A stretch of 64,000 bases of DNA from JBLXBZ01 sp048265185 (lineage in GTDB: Bacteria; Pseudomonadota; Alphaproteobacteria; Rhizobiales; Stappiaceae), in the NCBI GenBank assembly GCA_048265185.1, contig JBLXBZ010000001.1, forward strand, positions 124,001 through 188,000, in the 5' to 3' direction. Numbering within the stretch: the first letter of the stretch is position 1; each line of letters starts with the position of its first letter. Of the stretch, positions 24,586 to 33,911 are shown piece by piece. The position numbers and the translations under genes are program-made. The notes below the pieces were generated by a model. That model worked only from the letters and a program-made list of their open reading frames with translations, ran no database searches and was not told where the DNA came from.

Positions 24586-25941
24586 CTAGCTTTTTTGATC
24601 ATCCTCGTCGCTTAGATGCTTTTCAAGCCAATGGATGTCATACATGCCGTTCGCAATATCCTGATTATCGACTAGATCTCGAAACAGGGGAATTGTCGAG
24701 CTGATGCCATCGACCACATATTCGTCGAGGCACCGGCGCAGGCGCATCAGGCATTCGACGCGGCTTCGCCCGTGAACAATGAGCTTGCCGATCAGGCTGT
24801 CGTAATAAGGCGGGATTTTATATCCCTGATAGACGCCCGAATCCACCCGAACGCCCAGTCCGCCCGGCGGATGATAATAGGTGATTTTTCCCGGAGAGGG
24901 GACGAAGTTGCGAGGGTCTTCAGCGTTGATCCGGCATTCTATCGCATGGCCGTCAAAGCGGATGTCTTCTTGGCGCAGGGTCAGCGGCGCGCCTGCGGCG
25001 ACGCGAATTTGCTCGTTCACGAGATCAATGCCCGTCACCATTTCCGTGACCGGGTGTTCGACCTGCAAACGGGTGTTCATCTCGATGAAATAGAAGTTTC
25101 CGTCTTCATAGAGGAATTCGACTGTTCCTACGCCGCGATAGTTCAGTTTGCGCATGGCGTTGGCGACGATTTCACCGATTTCAGCGCGCTGGCTGTCATT
25201 GAGAGCGGGGGAAGGGGCTTCTTCCAGAACCTTCTGGTGGCGGCGTTGCAAAGAGCAATCTCGCTCTCCCAGATGGATGGCGTTGCCTCGACCATCGCCA
25301 AGCACCTGCACCTCGATATGGCGTGGCTTGCCGAGATACTTCTCCATGTAAAGCGCGTCGTCGCCAAAGGCGGCTTTCGCTTCGGTGCGCGCCGTGGAGA
25401 GGGCGTTGTCAAGTTCTTCTGCGTTGAGAGCCACTTTCATGCCGCGTCCGCCGCCGCCGGAAGCGGCTTTGACAAGCACTGGATATCCAATTTCGCGCGC
25501 GATGGCGTGGGCGTCGTCTTGCGGGGTGACCGCGCCGGCCGAGCCGGGAACAACGGGAATGCCAAGGCGCTTCGCCGTCGCTTTCGCTTCGATCTTGTCG
25601 CCCATGATTCTGATATGTTCAGAAGTTGGGCCGATAAACGCGACGCCATGGGCTTCCAGAATTTCGGCGAAACGAGCGTTTTCCGACAAGAAACCATAGC
25701 CGGGGTGAACGGCGTCCGCGCCAGTGATCTCGCAAGCGGCGAGGAGCGCTGGAATATTTAGATAGCTGTCGCGCGCCGCAGGCGGGCCTATGCACACGCT
25801 TTCGTCCGCCAGACGAACGTGCATGGCGTCGGCGTCGGCGGTCGAATGAACGGCTACGGTCTGAATGCCGAGTTCTTTGCTTGCGCGAAGAATTCGCAAT
25901 GCAATCTCGCCGCGGTTTGCTATGAGGATTTTTGAGAACAT
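24586..25941 (-). CDS. accC: Acetyl-CoA carboxylase, biotin carboxylase subunit
   Basis: A 451-residue biotin carboxylase. It carboxylates the biotin of AccB with ATP and bicarbonate in the first step of fatty-acid synthesis. The N-terminal FSKILIANRGEIALRI, the ATP-grasp glycine loop KAASGGGGRGMKVA, the catalytic region YFIEMNTRLQVEHPVTE and the GHAIECRINAEDP segment are all intact. I chose ATG 25941, behind AGGGAT. GTG 25956, which overlaps the accB stop, would add five residues. It sits between accB and aat in one minus-strand operon. Confidence 0.97.
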   Translation of the reverse strand: MFSKILIANRGEIALRILRASKELGIQTVAVHSTADADAMHVRLADESVCIGPPAARDSYLNIPALLAACEITGADAVHPGYGFLSENARFAEILEAHGVAFIGPTSEHIRIMGDKIEAKATAKRLGIPVVPGSAGAVTPQDDAHAIAREIGYPVLVKAASGGGGRGMKVALNAEELDNALSTARTEAKAAFGDDALYMEKYLGKPRHIEVQVLGDGRGNAIHLGERDCSLQRRHQKVLEEAPSPALNDSQRAEIGEIVANAMRKLNYRGVGTVEFLYEDGNFYFIEMNTRLQVEHPVTEMVTGIDLVNEQIRVAAGAPLTLRQEDIRFDGHAIECRINAEDPRNFVPSPGKITYYHPPGGLGVRVDSGVYQGYKIPPYYDSLIGKLIVHGRSRVECLMRLRRCLDEYVVDGISSTIPLFRDLVDNQDIANGMYDIHWLEKHLSDEDDQKS

Positions 25942-25952
25942 TTTGATCCCTG

Positions 25953-26411
25953 TCACTCGATGATGACGAGAGGCTCGCCGAATTCCACTGGCTGTCCGTC
26001 TTCCACCAGAATCGCCGTAATTTTTCCAGAGCGAGGCGCTGGGATCTGGTTCATGGTTTTCATCGCTTCGATAATGATGAGCGATTGACCCTTTTCAACG
26101 CTTTGACCAATTTCGACAAAGTTTTTCGCGCCGGGCTCTGGCGCGAGATAAGCGGTGCCGACCATTGGTGAGGGAACCGCGCCGGGGTTTGCCGCGTGAT
26201 CCGCAGCCGCAGGAGCTCCTGCCACATTCGCCGTGGGGGCGGGCTGCGGCGCGTATGAGGTCTGAACAGGGGCCTCGATGGAGATCTGCCGGGCGACGCG
26301 AACGCGGAACTCATCGCGCTCAAGCTCGATTTCCGAAAGGTTTGTTTCGTCAAGTAGTTTTGCAAGTTGACGAATAAGATCTTGGTCAAACTGATTTTTT
26401 TTATCAGACAT
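25953..26411 (-). CDS. accB: Acetyl-CoA carboxylase, biotin carboxyl carrier protein
   Basis: A 152-residue BCCP. The N-terminal helix region (FDQDLIRQLAKLLDETNLSE) is followed by a Pro/Ala-rich linker. The C-terminal biotinyl domain carries the biotin-accepting Lys in IIEAMKTMNQI and the protruding-thumb region PEPGAKNFVEIGQSV. It is the biotin carrier between AccC and the carboxyltransferase AccAD, which is not in this window. The start overlaps the aroQ stop by one base and the stop nearly abuts accC, so expression is coupled. Confidence 0.96.
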   Translation of the reverse strand: MSDKKNQFDQDLIRQLAKLLDETNLSEIELERDEFRVRVARQISIEAPVQTSYAPQPAPTANVAGAPAAADHAANPGAVPSPMVGTAYLAPEPGAKNFVEIGQSVEKGQSLIIIEAMKTMNQIPAPRSGKITAILVEDGQPVEFGEPLVIIE

Positions 26412-26881
26412 TAGTTTTTTGTCCGGTTTTCAATGTGATGTGGGGAGCGCAAATTCGACGCCAGAGCGCCGAGCGCGAGATGATATCCAGTGGCGCCAAA
26501 GCCGCAAATCACGCCGAGCGCGACGGGTGACACATAGGAGTGGTGTCGAAACGCTTCTCGGGCGAAGACATTCGATAGATGGACTTCAACAGTTGGAATT
26601 GCTACGGCGCGAATGGCGTCGTGAATCGCCACAGACGTATGGGTATAGGCCGCTGGATTGATGATGAGACCGCTTGCATTGTCTCCAGCTTCATGAATCC
26701 AATCGACCAATGTCCCTTCCGTATTTGTTTGTCGAAAAACAATCTCAAACCCAAGGCTTTCACCGCAAGTTCGGCACAGTTTTTCAATATCGGCCAGAGT
26801 GGTCGAGCCGTATGTTTCTGGTTCACGTACACCCAGCCTGTTTAGGTTGGGGCCGTTCAAAACAAAAATGCTAGTGGGCAT
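26411..26881 (-). CDS. aroQ: Type II 3-dehydroquinate dehydratase
   Basis: A 156-residue type II dehydroquinase, the third step of the shikimate pathway. Visible are LNGPNLNRLGVREPETYG with the catalytic Tyr of the flexible lid, FRQTNTEGTLVDWIH, INPAAYTHTSVAIHDAI with the Asn and catalytic His region, and EVHLSNVFAREAFRHHSYVS as usual (in two parts). Length is normal. It heads the accB-accC-aat operon, the common alphaproteobacterial order. The overlap with accB is a single base. Confidence 0.96.
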   Translation of the reverse strand: MPTSIFVLNGPNLNRLGVREPETYGSTTLADIEKLCRTCGESLGFEIVFRQTNTEGTLVDWIHEAGDNASGLIINPAAYTHTSVAIHDAIRAVAIPTVEVHLSNVFAREAFRHHSYVSPVALGVICGFGATGYHLALGALASNLRSPHHIENRTKN

Positions 26882-26990
26882 TCAATCCTCTCGGAGGGAG
26901 GCCGACCGCCGTCGCGTCGACTTCGAATTAATGACCTTATATGCGTTCCACTTTCTCAGGAAAACCCCTGAAGCGTCAAAGGATGTAAAA

Positions 26991-27758
26991 TCAGCAATTT
27001 TCGCCGCATTGGCGGGTTTCTTCGATCTTTGCCTTGAGTTGATCGTAGCCGACCGCGCCGATTAGCACGTTTTTGCCAACAACATAGGATGGCGTTCCCG
27101 TCAGGCCAAGGCGATTGGCCAATGAATAGACTTCTTCAATCGTGGCGTTGACTTCAGCGTCATTCATCGCCGTTTCGATCGCGTCATTGTTAACGCCAAG
27201 ATCTGCAACGATACCCAGAGCTTTGGCCTTATTGGCGCGCCCAGGCTCTGTGAGGAGCTTCTCATGAAAGTCGTAGTATTTGTCCGGCGCTACGGCGTTG
27301 ACGGCGATCGCCACTTGAGCCGCCTCCACGGAGGCTTCGCCGAGGACGGGGAATTCTTTGAGAACCACGCGCAGATTCTTATCTTCCTCGAGCAGTCGCG
27401 CCATATCGCCCATCGCCCGCCGACAATAACCGCAATTATAGTCGAAAAACTCAACCAGAGTCACGTCGCCGTCAGGGTTTCCAAGCACGACTTGACGCTT
27501 GGAGTTGACGAGCGTGTCCTTGGCGCTGTCGAGGGTTTCCGATCTGGCGGTTTCAGCTTGAGCCGCTTCTTTTTTCTCAAGTTCGAAAATAGCTTCTCTG
27601 ATAATTTCGGGGTTTTCCAGCAAGTAAGAGCGGATGACGCTCTCGATTTCCTGACGCTTTTCAGGGGAAATCTCTTGCGCGGTCGCATTGAATGTAGGGG
27701 CCAATTGCAAGCATAAGGCAAGAGCCGCGCAGCTCAACGCATGGAACAGTCGATTCAT
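26991..27758 (-). CDS. DsbA-family periplasmic thiol oxidoreductase
   Basis: A 255-residue exported protein. The signal peptide occupies about residues 1-27. An N-terminal helical segment (SPEKRQEIESVIRSYLLENP) follows, as in the DsbA/ScsC-like group. The thioredoxin fold carries the active site CGYC at 109-112 and the cis-Pro loop LTGTPSYVVG. A C-terminal pair, ETRQCGENC, may form a structural disulfide or bind metal. It should oxidise or isomerise disulfides in periplasmic proteins. It is upstream of aroQ on the same strand but separated by 109 bases, so it may have its own transcript. Confidence 0.9.
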   Translation of the reverse strand: MNRLFHALSCAALALCLQLAPTFNATAQEISPEKRQEIESVIRSYLLENPEIIREAIFELEKKEAAQAETARSETLDSAKDTLVNSKRQVVLGNPDGDVTLVEFFDYNCGYCRRAMGDMARLLEEDKNLRVVLKEFPVLGEASVEAAQVAIAVNAVAPDKYYDFHEKLLTEPGRANKAKALGIVADLGVNNDAIETAMNDAEVNATIEEVYSLANRLGLTGTPSYVVGKNVLIGAVGYDQLKAKIEETRQCGENC

Positions 27759-27910
27759 CAGATTTCTCCTTTTGGCGTATGCCGCGCCTGTTTTGTGTCA
27801 CGTTTCCGGTTAAGGCCGGGTCGTCGTCTATACGCCATTGTCTTTTAATCAGATTCCAAAGCTTATTGGCTCTTGTGGTACCTGAAAGGTGAGGCAAGAT
27901 AAATAGCTTG

Positions 27911-27941
27911 TTATCGGTCAAAGTATGACATTGACCGATAA
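27911..27941. promoter_or_regulatory. Long perfect inverted repeat between the DsbA-like and M48 genes
   Basis: TTATCGGTCAA (27911-27921) and TTGACCGATAA (27931-27941) form a perfect 11-bp dyad with a 9-base spacer. No T-run follows on either strand, so it is not a standard terminator. It lies 150 bases upstream of the DsbA-like start and 120 bases downstream of the M48 stop, in a 301-base gap. It could be an operator. No adjacent regulator gene explains it. Confidence 0.45.
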
Positions 27942-28059
27942 TAGTTGATTTCATGCGTGAAGATCTTCGGTATTTGATTCCGTAAATTAATGTAAGATTT
28001 TGTATTTAAATAATTATAACGGAATTAGCTTCTTTTTCCCGACTTGCGCCTATCCGGAT

Positions 28060-29520
28060 TTACGACCGTGGAAGCCGGGGTGGGCTATAGGTCACAATAT
28101 CGTCAGCGCGCACCCAGGCGGGCGTTCCGCGTTTTAGTTTCTTTTTCGCGCGCGCCGCATAACGCTTCGCTCCATTGAAGTCTCCGCGCATCATCATGCC
28201 TTGCGCCGTCGCCAGATCGGCCTCCGCGTTTTCGCCTTGCCGCGCGTGCGCCATGGCTAATTGGCTATAGGCGATGGGAGAATTGGGGTCATATTGAATC
28301 CCGAGCTTCAAGACGCGTTCAGCTTCCTGAAGAAGGCGTTGGTCGTTGGAGGCGACCATGGCGAAGCCAAGCCAGATGTAGAATTGCCCTTCTTTTGGTC
28401 GCAGAGCCACAGCTTTCTTAAAGGGGGCTATCGCGGCTTTGGGGTTGCCGGACTCCAGCAAAGCCTGCCCTTTCAACTCGTGGAAATATGGGTTGTTAGG
28501 CTGTTGCCGGATCAGTCCATCAATGGCTTTGACCGCATTCGCCGGACGGTCGTTGCGGGTTTTGACGACCGCGCGCGCGTATTGGGCTGGCAGGCTATTA
28601 TCCGAACTGGGATAGGCGCGGGCGACGACGTTTGGGTGTGAGGTGAAGGCGAGCAATTTCGCGCGTACGAGATCGTGGCGCGCTTGCAGGGCCTTGGGAG
28701 CGGGGGTGTTGTAATACGGGCTTTTTTTCACCAGAGCTTCAAGCGCGCTCAACCGTTGTCTGGCCATTGGATGGCTTTGCGCGTAAGGGTCGGCGTATTT
28801 GGAGGAGAAAAGCTGCTGGTCAGCGAAACGCTCAAAAGTTTTAAGCATGCCTTTGGCTGATTGTTTCGTCTTCTCAAGATATTTCACCGCGGCTCTGTCT
28901 GCGGTGGCTTCCTCGCTGCGTTGATAGGATAAAAGCGAGCGTTTGGCCAAACCCGGTCCCGCAGTGAAAATGCCTGCGCCGCCGCGTGCGGTGGCGGCCG
29001 ACCCCGCCGCCGCTCCGGCGGCGATGGTCCCTGCGCCAAGCAGAACGCCGATGACCGCCATAATTTGCGCGTTGGCCAGCGCGATACGCAGCCGCGCCAG
29101 ATGGTTGCCGGCGATATGCCCTGTTTCATGGGCGATAACGCCAATTACCTCGCCGGGCGTTTGCGCGTCGATGATTACTCCAAGATTAAGGAACATGCGC
29201 CGGGCGTCCGGGACGAACGCGTTGAAACCTTTGTCATTTACGAGGATGATTTCGACCTGAGACTTGTTGACGCCGGCGGCGCGGAAAATCGGCGTGGCGT
29301 AATCGCGGAGCAAATTTTCCGTTTCCGCATCGCGCACAAGCGGCAGGTTGCGGCCTTGCGCGTTTGCTGTCGCGCAGGACGACATGAATATGGCGGCGGC
29401 GGCTACGACGGCCAGAGCTGAGCGACCGAACTGTTTTAAACGGATTGTGTAAGAGGCGCGTTCAGGGGCGTAAAACTTTGTCGCTGGCGCGCCAGCTTTC
29501 GAAGATGAGCACTCGGCCAT
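28060..29520 (-). CDS. M48-family metalloprotease with C-terminal TPR repeats (BepA/YfgC-like)
   Basis: A 486-residue envelope zinc protease. The N-terminus has a hydrophobic signal (SALAVVAAAAIFMSSCATAN), where MSSC could be a lipobox or the cleavage region. The M48 domain has the HEXXH motif in GVIAHETGHIAGNHLARL and a later Glu ligand in EEATADRAAVKYL. From about residue 330 there are TPR-like repeats (FKKAVALRPKEGQFYIWLGF, YSQLAMAHARQGENAEA). This is the layout of BepA, which acts in outer-membrane protein quality control. I chose ATG 29520 (AGGGAAG 8 bases before). The longer reading from 29649 puts 43 unlike residues ahead of the signal and reaches into the divergent promoter. Confidence 0.87.
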   Translation of the reverse strand: MAECSSSKAGAPATKFYAPERASYTIRLKQFGRSALAVVAAAAIFMSSCATANAQGRNLPLVRDAETENLLRDYATPIFRAAGVNKSQVEIILVNDKGFNAFVPDARRMFLNLGVIIDAQTPGEVIGVIAHETGHIAGNHLARLRIALANAQIMAVIGVLLGAGTIAAGAAAGSAATARGGAGIFTAGPGLAKRSLLSYQRSEEATADRAAVKYLEKTKQSAKGMLKTFERFADQQLFSSKYADPYAQSHPMARQRLSALEALVKKSPYYNTPAPKALQARHDLVRAKLLAFTSHPNVVARAYPSSDNSLPAQYARAVVKTRNDRPANAVKAIDGLIRQQPNNPYFHELKGQALLESGNPKAAIAPFKKAVALRPKEGQFYIWLGFAMVASNDQRLLQEAERVLKLGIQYDPNSPIAYSQLAMAHARQGENAEADLATAQGMMMRGDFNGAKRYAARAKKKLKRGTPAWVRADDIVTYSPPRLPRS

Positions 29521-29720
29521 TTTCAAATCTTCCCTGTCGAAAAGCAACGGATCGTATCGCAAGTCAGCATAGCATTTTGTGCGAGGTTCGAACAATTCCG
29601 CAAAAGAGTGGGTTGTCATCAGCGTAAGGGAGCCGTAAGCGGACGGCAATGATAACGTTCAATGGGTTCGCGGCTCGTTTGCGGCGGCGGCGCCTATGTG
29701 AAATCAAGAAGGTGGTTTTT

Positions 29721-30872
29721 ATGTTCAAGCCGTCAAAACGCAGTGATGTCGAGCCATTTTTGGCCATGGACGTTATGGGCCGAGCCAATGCGCTTGAAGC
29801 GTCTGGCGCGAGAATTATGCATATGGAAGTGGGGCAGCCGGGGGCGCCGGCGCCTGAACGCGTTTTGAACGCCGCCCGCGCAGCGCTTGACGTGGGCCGA
29901 CTTGGGTATACCGAGGCGAAAGGTTTGCCGGTCTTGCGTCAGGCGATTAGCGATCACTATCGCGTGACATATGCGGTGGAGGCGCCGACAGATCGGATTA
30001 TCGCCACCACGGGATCTTCAGCTGGCTTCAATCTGGCGTTTCTCGCCGCTTTTGAGGCGGGAGATAGAATCGCGCTCGCGGCGCCGGGATACCCTGCTTA
30101 CCGCAACATTTTGCGCGCCTTGGGCATTGAGCCGGTGGAAATTGAAGTGGGGCCGGAAACGCGTTGGGCCTTGACGCCGGAGCTCATTGAAGAAGCGCAT
30201 CGGCAAAAGCCTTTGAACGGCGTTTTGGTGGCCAGTCCCGCCAATCCAACCGGAACGATGATGACGCCTGAAGCAATTTCAGCTCTTTGCGGCGCATGTG
30301 ACGATCTTGGCCTGTGGTTTATCTCGGATGAAATCTATCATGGCCTTGTTTTCGCTGGCGCGCAGGAAACTGCGTTGAAGTTCTCCAAGAACGCGATCGT
30401 TATCAATAGTTTTTCAAAATATTATTGCATGACGGGGTGGCGAATTGGCTGGATGGTTTTGCCGGAGGCGCTGGTGCGCCCCGTGGAGAGAATCGCCCAA
30501 AGTCTTTACATTTCTCCACCGGAGTTGTCGCAGCGCGCTGCGGCGGTGGCCTTTGAAGCGACCGACGAGCTGGAGGTTATCAAGGCCGGATACGCTCAAA
30601 ACCGCGAAATCTTGCTGGACCGATTGCCGCGTATGGGGTTTGACGAGCTGTTGCCGGTAGATGGCGCGTTCTACGTTTACGCCAGCGTGCGCAAATTCTC
30701 CAATGATTCACTCGACTTCGCAAAAACAATGCTTTCCGCCGCCGGCGTCGCGGCGACGCCGGGCGTTGATTTTGATCATGTACGCGGCCATCGCTATATG
30801 CGCTTCTCATTCGCGGGAAACTCCGGCGACATGCAAGAGGCTATGGACCGGTTAGATAATTGGCTGGCGTAA
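29721..30872 (+). CDS. Pyridoxal-phosphate-dependent class I/II aminotransferase
   Basis: A 383-residue fold-type I aminotransferase. Visible are the substrate/cofactor segment MEVGQPGAPAP, ASPANPTGTM (Asn and Pro of the PLP pocket), the Asp/Tyr of FISDEIYHGLVF, the PLP Schiff-base Lys in NSFSKYYCMTGWRIGWMV, and a C-terminal Arg in YMRFSFAG. It is related to aspartate/aromatic aminotransferases; the true substrate is not readable. I chose ATG 29721 behind AGAAGGTGG. The in-frame ATG at 29649 adds an Arg-rich leader and overlaps the divergent region. It is followed by a bidirectional terminator. Confidence 0.9.
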   Translation: MFKPSKRSDVEPFLAMDVMGRANALEASGARIMHMEVGQPGAPAPERVLNAARAALDVGRLGYTEAKGLPVLRQAISDHYRVTYAVEAPTDRIIATTGSSAGFNLAFLAAFEAGDRIALAAPGYPAYRNILRALGIEPVEIEVGPETRWALTPELIEEAHRQKPLNGVLVASPANPTGTMMTPEAISALCGACDDLGLWFISDEIYHGLVFAGAQETALKFSKNAIVINSFSKYYCMTGWRIGWMVLPEALVRPVERIAQSLYISPPELSQRAAAVAFEATDELEVIKAGYAQNREILLDRLPRMGFDELLPVDGAFYVYASVRKFSNDSLDFAKTMLSAAGVAATPGVDFDHVRGHRYMRFSFAGNSGDMQEAMDRLDNWLA

Positions 30873-30902
30873 GGCGGCTTTGACGGAGCGTAAGCGGAAG
30901 TA

Positions 30903-30931
30903 AAAAGGCGGCCCGGATTGGGCCGCCTTTT
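30903..30931. terminator. Rho-independent terminator, bidirectional
   Basis: A 12-bp stem (AAAAGGCGGCCC 30903-30914 with its complement 30920-30931, loop GGATT) separates the convergent aminotransferase and rne genes. T-runs are present on both sides. Confidence 0.88.
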
Positions 30932-30956
30932 GTATGACTTCAGGAGAACCAGCGCT

Positions 30957-33911
30957 TTAGAAGAACCCGCGCCGTTGCCACCAGCCCGAGCGCTTCGGCT
31001 TTCCCGGCTCCTCCGTGGCGACAGGCTCGCCTTTCACCATCGTCTCGCTAACGACCACTGGCTCGCTTGGCGGGACGTTGTCCTTTTGTGCGTCGTTGGC
31101 GTCTGCTTTGGATTCGGAAGACGCCGTTTTGGTTGCTTCCGCCGTGGCTGTTTCTTTCGACGCTTCAACGCTTTTTTTGACGCTTATTGGCGCGTCGACC
31201 GACGGGGAGGGGGAGGCTTCAGGCGTGGCCGTCTTCGCCGCCTCTGGTTCGGTTTTCACGTCCGCGCCCGTCGCCGCATTTGCTTCAGCCGCTGCGTCGT
31301 CTGAAGGAGCTGTTTCCTTCGCCTTGGACGTTTTGGTTGATTTCGCTGTGCGAGTGCGTGGTGTTTTCGCCGTTTTGGCTTTCGTCGGCTTGGCCTTTGT
31401 CGCGCCGGTTTCCGTTGAAGTTTCCTCTTCGGTTGAAGTTTCCTCTTCGCCGGAAGCGTTCGCCTCGATTTCATCTGTTTTGCGGCGACGGCGCGTGGTT
31501 GGTTTAGCCGGCTTGCGCGTCCGCTTTGGCTTTTCCGCCGGCTTGACGTCTTCGTCGCCGCCGTTCGCGTCGGCTGCGTCTACGGCTTCTGTTTTGACCT
31601 CTTCCGACGCTTGCGCAGGAGTGGCCGCTTCATCGGCTGGGGCTGTTTCGTCATTTCTGACGTCTAGCGCCGCAGTTTCAGAAGAGGGCTGGCTTGCATT
31701 GGCGGGAGACGAACGATCATCATTCGAATCCGCGCCTTTGTCGGCCTCCTCCCGCTGGTCGGCCAGAAGCGCTTGCGAGCTGTCCACCGGCGCGTCTTGC
31801 GATGTGGCGTCGCTGGATAATTGCGTCACCGCGTCGCCGTTTGGCGCGCCGTTTTCTTCCAGTGAGCCTTCGCCGTCACGTTCGCCGCGCCTTCCGCGCC
31901 GTCCGCCGCGCCGTCCGCGGCGGCGTTTGCGTTTTCCTTCGCTGTCGCTATCTCCTTCAGGGGAGAGGTGGTTTGTTTCTGTCTCTGAAGATGAGGCTTC
32001 GCTGTCCTGAGAGCTCGCTTCGACTTCAGATTCGTTCTCTCCGTTGTCTCCTGAACGCCGGCGACGTCTGCGCCGACGCTTACGCCGCCCATTTTCTTCT
32101 TCGTCTTCAGGGCGCGCCGTTTCTTCATGCGTTTCAACGACTGGAGCGCTGACGGTGACAACCGGATCAATCGTGTCAGGTTGCACAATGGCCGGCGGCG
32201 CTGCGATCAAAGGATCAACTTCGATGGCTTCAGCCCGCTCAAGCGCATAAAGCTGGCCGCTTGGCATATGATCGGCGACAACCGCGACGTTCAATTGGAA
32301 ACGCGCTTCTAAATCCGTCAAATGTTGACGTTTCTGATTAAGGATGTAAAGCGCCACTTCCGCGGTGCTGTGCACGATTAGATTATGCGTCACGCCTTTG
32401 AGAAGTTGATCCTCAAGCGAGCGCAGCACATGCAAAGCGACCGACTCGACGGAGCGGATCATGCCCGTTCCATGGCAGTGAGGGCATAGCGTCGTTGAGC
32501 TTTCCAAAACGCCTGTGCGAATTCGCTGCCGTGACATCTCAAGCAGGCCAAAGTGAGAAATACGTCCAACTTGAATGCGGGCGCGGTCGTTCTTGAGGCA
32601 GTCCTTCAGCTTGCGTTCGACGGCTTTGTTGTTCTTGTTCTCCTCCATATCGATGAAGTCGATGACCACCAGGCCGGCGAGGTCGCGTAACCGAAGTTGA
32701 CGTGTAACTTCTTCAGCCGCCTCCAGGTTCGTTTGAAGCGCGGTGTCTTCGATATTGTGTTCGCGCGTTGACTTGCCGGAGTTCACGTCGATGGAGACGA
32801 GCGCTTCGGTTTGGTTTATGACGATGTAACCGCCGGACTTCAGGGTCACTTGAGGCGAGAACATGGCGTCAAGTTGCGGCTCTACGCCGAAACGGGTGAA
32901 GATCGGCGTCGCGTCGCGATAGGGCTGGACGTTCTTTGCGTGGCTCGGCATGAGCATGCGCATGAAGTCCTTGGCCTCGCGGTATGATTCCTCTCCAGCG
33001 ACCAGAACCTCGTCAATGTCCTTATTGTAGAGGTCGCGAATTGAACGTTTGATCAGGCTTCCTTCCTCATAGACGAGGCAGGGGGCTGATGATTTCAACG
33101 TCAGGTCGCGCACGTTCTCCCAAAGGCGCATGAGATATTCGAAGTCGCGTTTGATCTCCGCCTTTGTTCTGCTGGCTCCGGCTGTGCGCAAAATAACGCC
33201 CATGCCTTCCGGCACATCCAGATCGGCGGCGATGGCTTTCAAGCGTTTTCTGTCGGCGAGATTGGTGATTTTACGGGAAATACCGCCACCGCGGTTGGTG
33301 TTCGGCATTTGAACCGAATAGCGACCGGCCAGAGATAAATAGGTCGTCAGGGCGGCGCCCTTGTTGCCGCGCTCCTCTTTGACCACCTGCACCAGCAGAA
33401 TTTGCCGACGTTTGATTACTTCTTGAATTTTATAATGTTTGCGAGGGCGTTGACGCCGTTCCGGGACTTCTTCCAAAGCGTCTTCCGCGCCGACGGATTC
33501 TACATCATCCTCGTCGCTGGAGTCGTCGTTTTCATCCTCAGAAGCCTTAGCCTTGCTTGAAGCGTTTTCCGCTGATTTCGCCGAAGGATCGGCGTCGCCG
33601 TCTTCGTTTTCTGCGGCTTTTTTCGCTTCTTCTTCTTCTTCGATTAAAGCCTGCCGGTCGGCTACCGGAATCTGATAATAATCCGGATGAATTTCACTAA
33701 ACGCCAAGAAGCCATGCCGGTTGCCGCCGTATTCAACGAACGCCGCCTGCAGTGAAGGCTCAACCCTGGTTACTTTTGCGAGATAAATATTTCCTCGAAG
33801 TTGTTTTCTGTTCGCCGCCTCAAAGTCAAATTCTTCAACACGGTTGCCCCGCACGACCACAACCCGGGTTTCTTCCGGGTGGGCGGCATCGATCAGCATT
33901 TTGTTCGCCAT
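30957..33911 (-). CDS. rne: Ribonuclease E
   Basis: A 984-residue endoribonuclease E, the core of the RNA degradosome. The N-terminal S1 domain is split by an acidic insertion at about residues 88-155 (Glu/Asp/Ser/Lys-rich), as is usual in Alphaproteobacteria. The catalytic domain carries SIDVNSGK (Asp 375) and VIDFIDM (Asp 418) for the metal site, and the Zn-link CPHC at 476-479. The C-terminal ~380 residues are disordered, with Arg-rich and Glu/Thr/Lys/Ala-rich blocks (RNA and partner binding). They end in the conserved-looking tail KRSGWWQRRGFF. It is divergent from amiC across ~700 bases, implying a long leader. RNase E usually regulates its own mRNA through its 5' UTR. Confidence 0.97.
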   Translation of the reverse strand: MANKMLIDAAHPEETRVVVVRGNRVEEFDFEAANRKQLRGNIYLAKVTRVEPSLQAAFVEYGGNRHGFLAFSEIHPDYYQIPVADRQALIEEEEEAKKAAENEDGDADPSAKSAENASSKAKASEDENDDSSDEDDVESVGAEDALEEVPERRQRPRKHYKIQEVIKRRQILLVQVVKEERGNKGAALTTYLSLAGRYSVQMPNTNRGGGISRKITNLADRKRLKAIAADLDVPEGMGVILRTAGASRTKAEIKRDFEYLMRLWENVRDLTLKSSAPCLVYEEGSLIKRSIRDLYNKDIDEVLVAGEESYREAKDFMRMLMPSHAKNVQPYRDATPIFTRFGVEPQLDAMFSPQVTLKSGGYIVINQTEALVSIDVNSGKSTREHNIEDTALQTNLEAAEEVTRQLRLRDLAGLVVIDFIDMEENKNNKAVERKLKDCLKNDRARIQVGRISHFGLLEMSRQRIRTGVLESSTTLCPHCHGTGMIRSVESVALHVLRSLEDQLLKGVTHNLIVHSTAEVALYILNQKRQHLTDLEARFQLNVAVVADHMPSGQLYALERAEAIEVDPLIAAPPAIVQPDTIDPVVTVSAPVVETHEETARPEDEEENGRRKRRRRRRRRSGDNGENESEVEASSQDSEASSSETETNHLSPEGDSDSEGKRKRRRGRRGGRRGRRGERDGEGSLEENGAPNGDAVTQLSSDATSQDAPVDSSQALLADQREEADKGADSNDDRSSPANASQPSSETAALDVRNDETAPADEAATPAQASEEVKTEAVDAADANGGDEDVKPAEKPKRTRKPAKPTTRRRRKTDEIEANASGEEETSTEEETSTETGATKAKPTKAKTAKTPRTRTAKSTKTSKAKETAPSDDAAAEANAATGADVKTEPEAAKTATPEASPSPSVDAPISVKKSVEASKETATAEATKTASSESKADANDAQKDNVPPSEPVVVSETMVKGEPVATEEPGKPKRSGWWQRRGFF

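Noticed and set aside
24772..25761. 329-codon plus-strand open frame opposite accC
   Set aside because: No recognisable domain; accC is intact and highly conserved on the other strand.
31015..32010. 331-codon plus-strand open frame opposite the rne C-terminal region
   Set aside because: Ser/Ala/Val repeats that mirror the Lys/Glu/Thr-rich low-complexity tail of RNase E.
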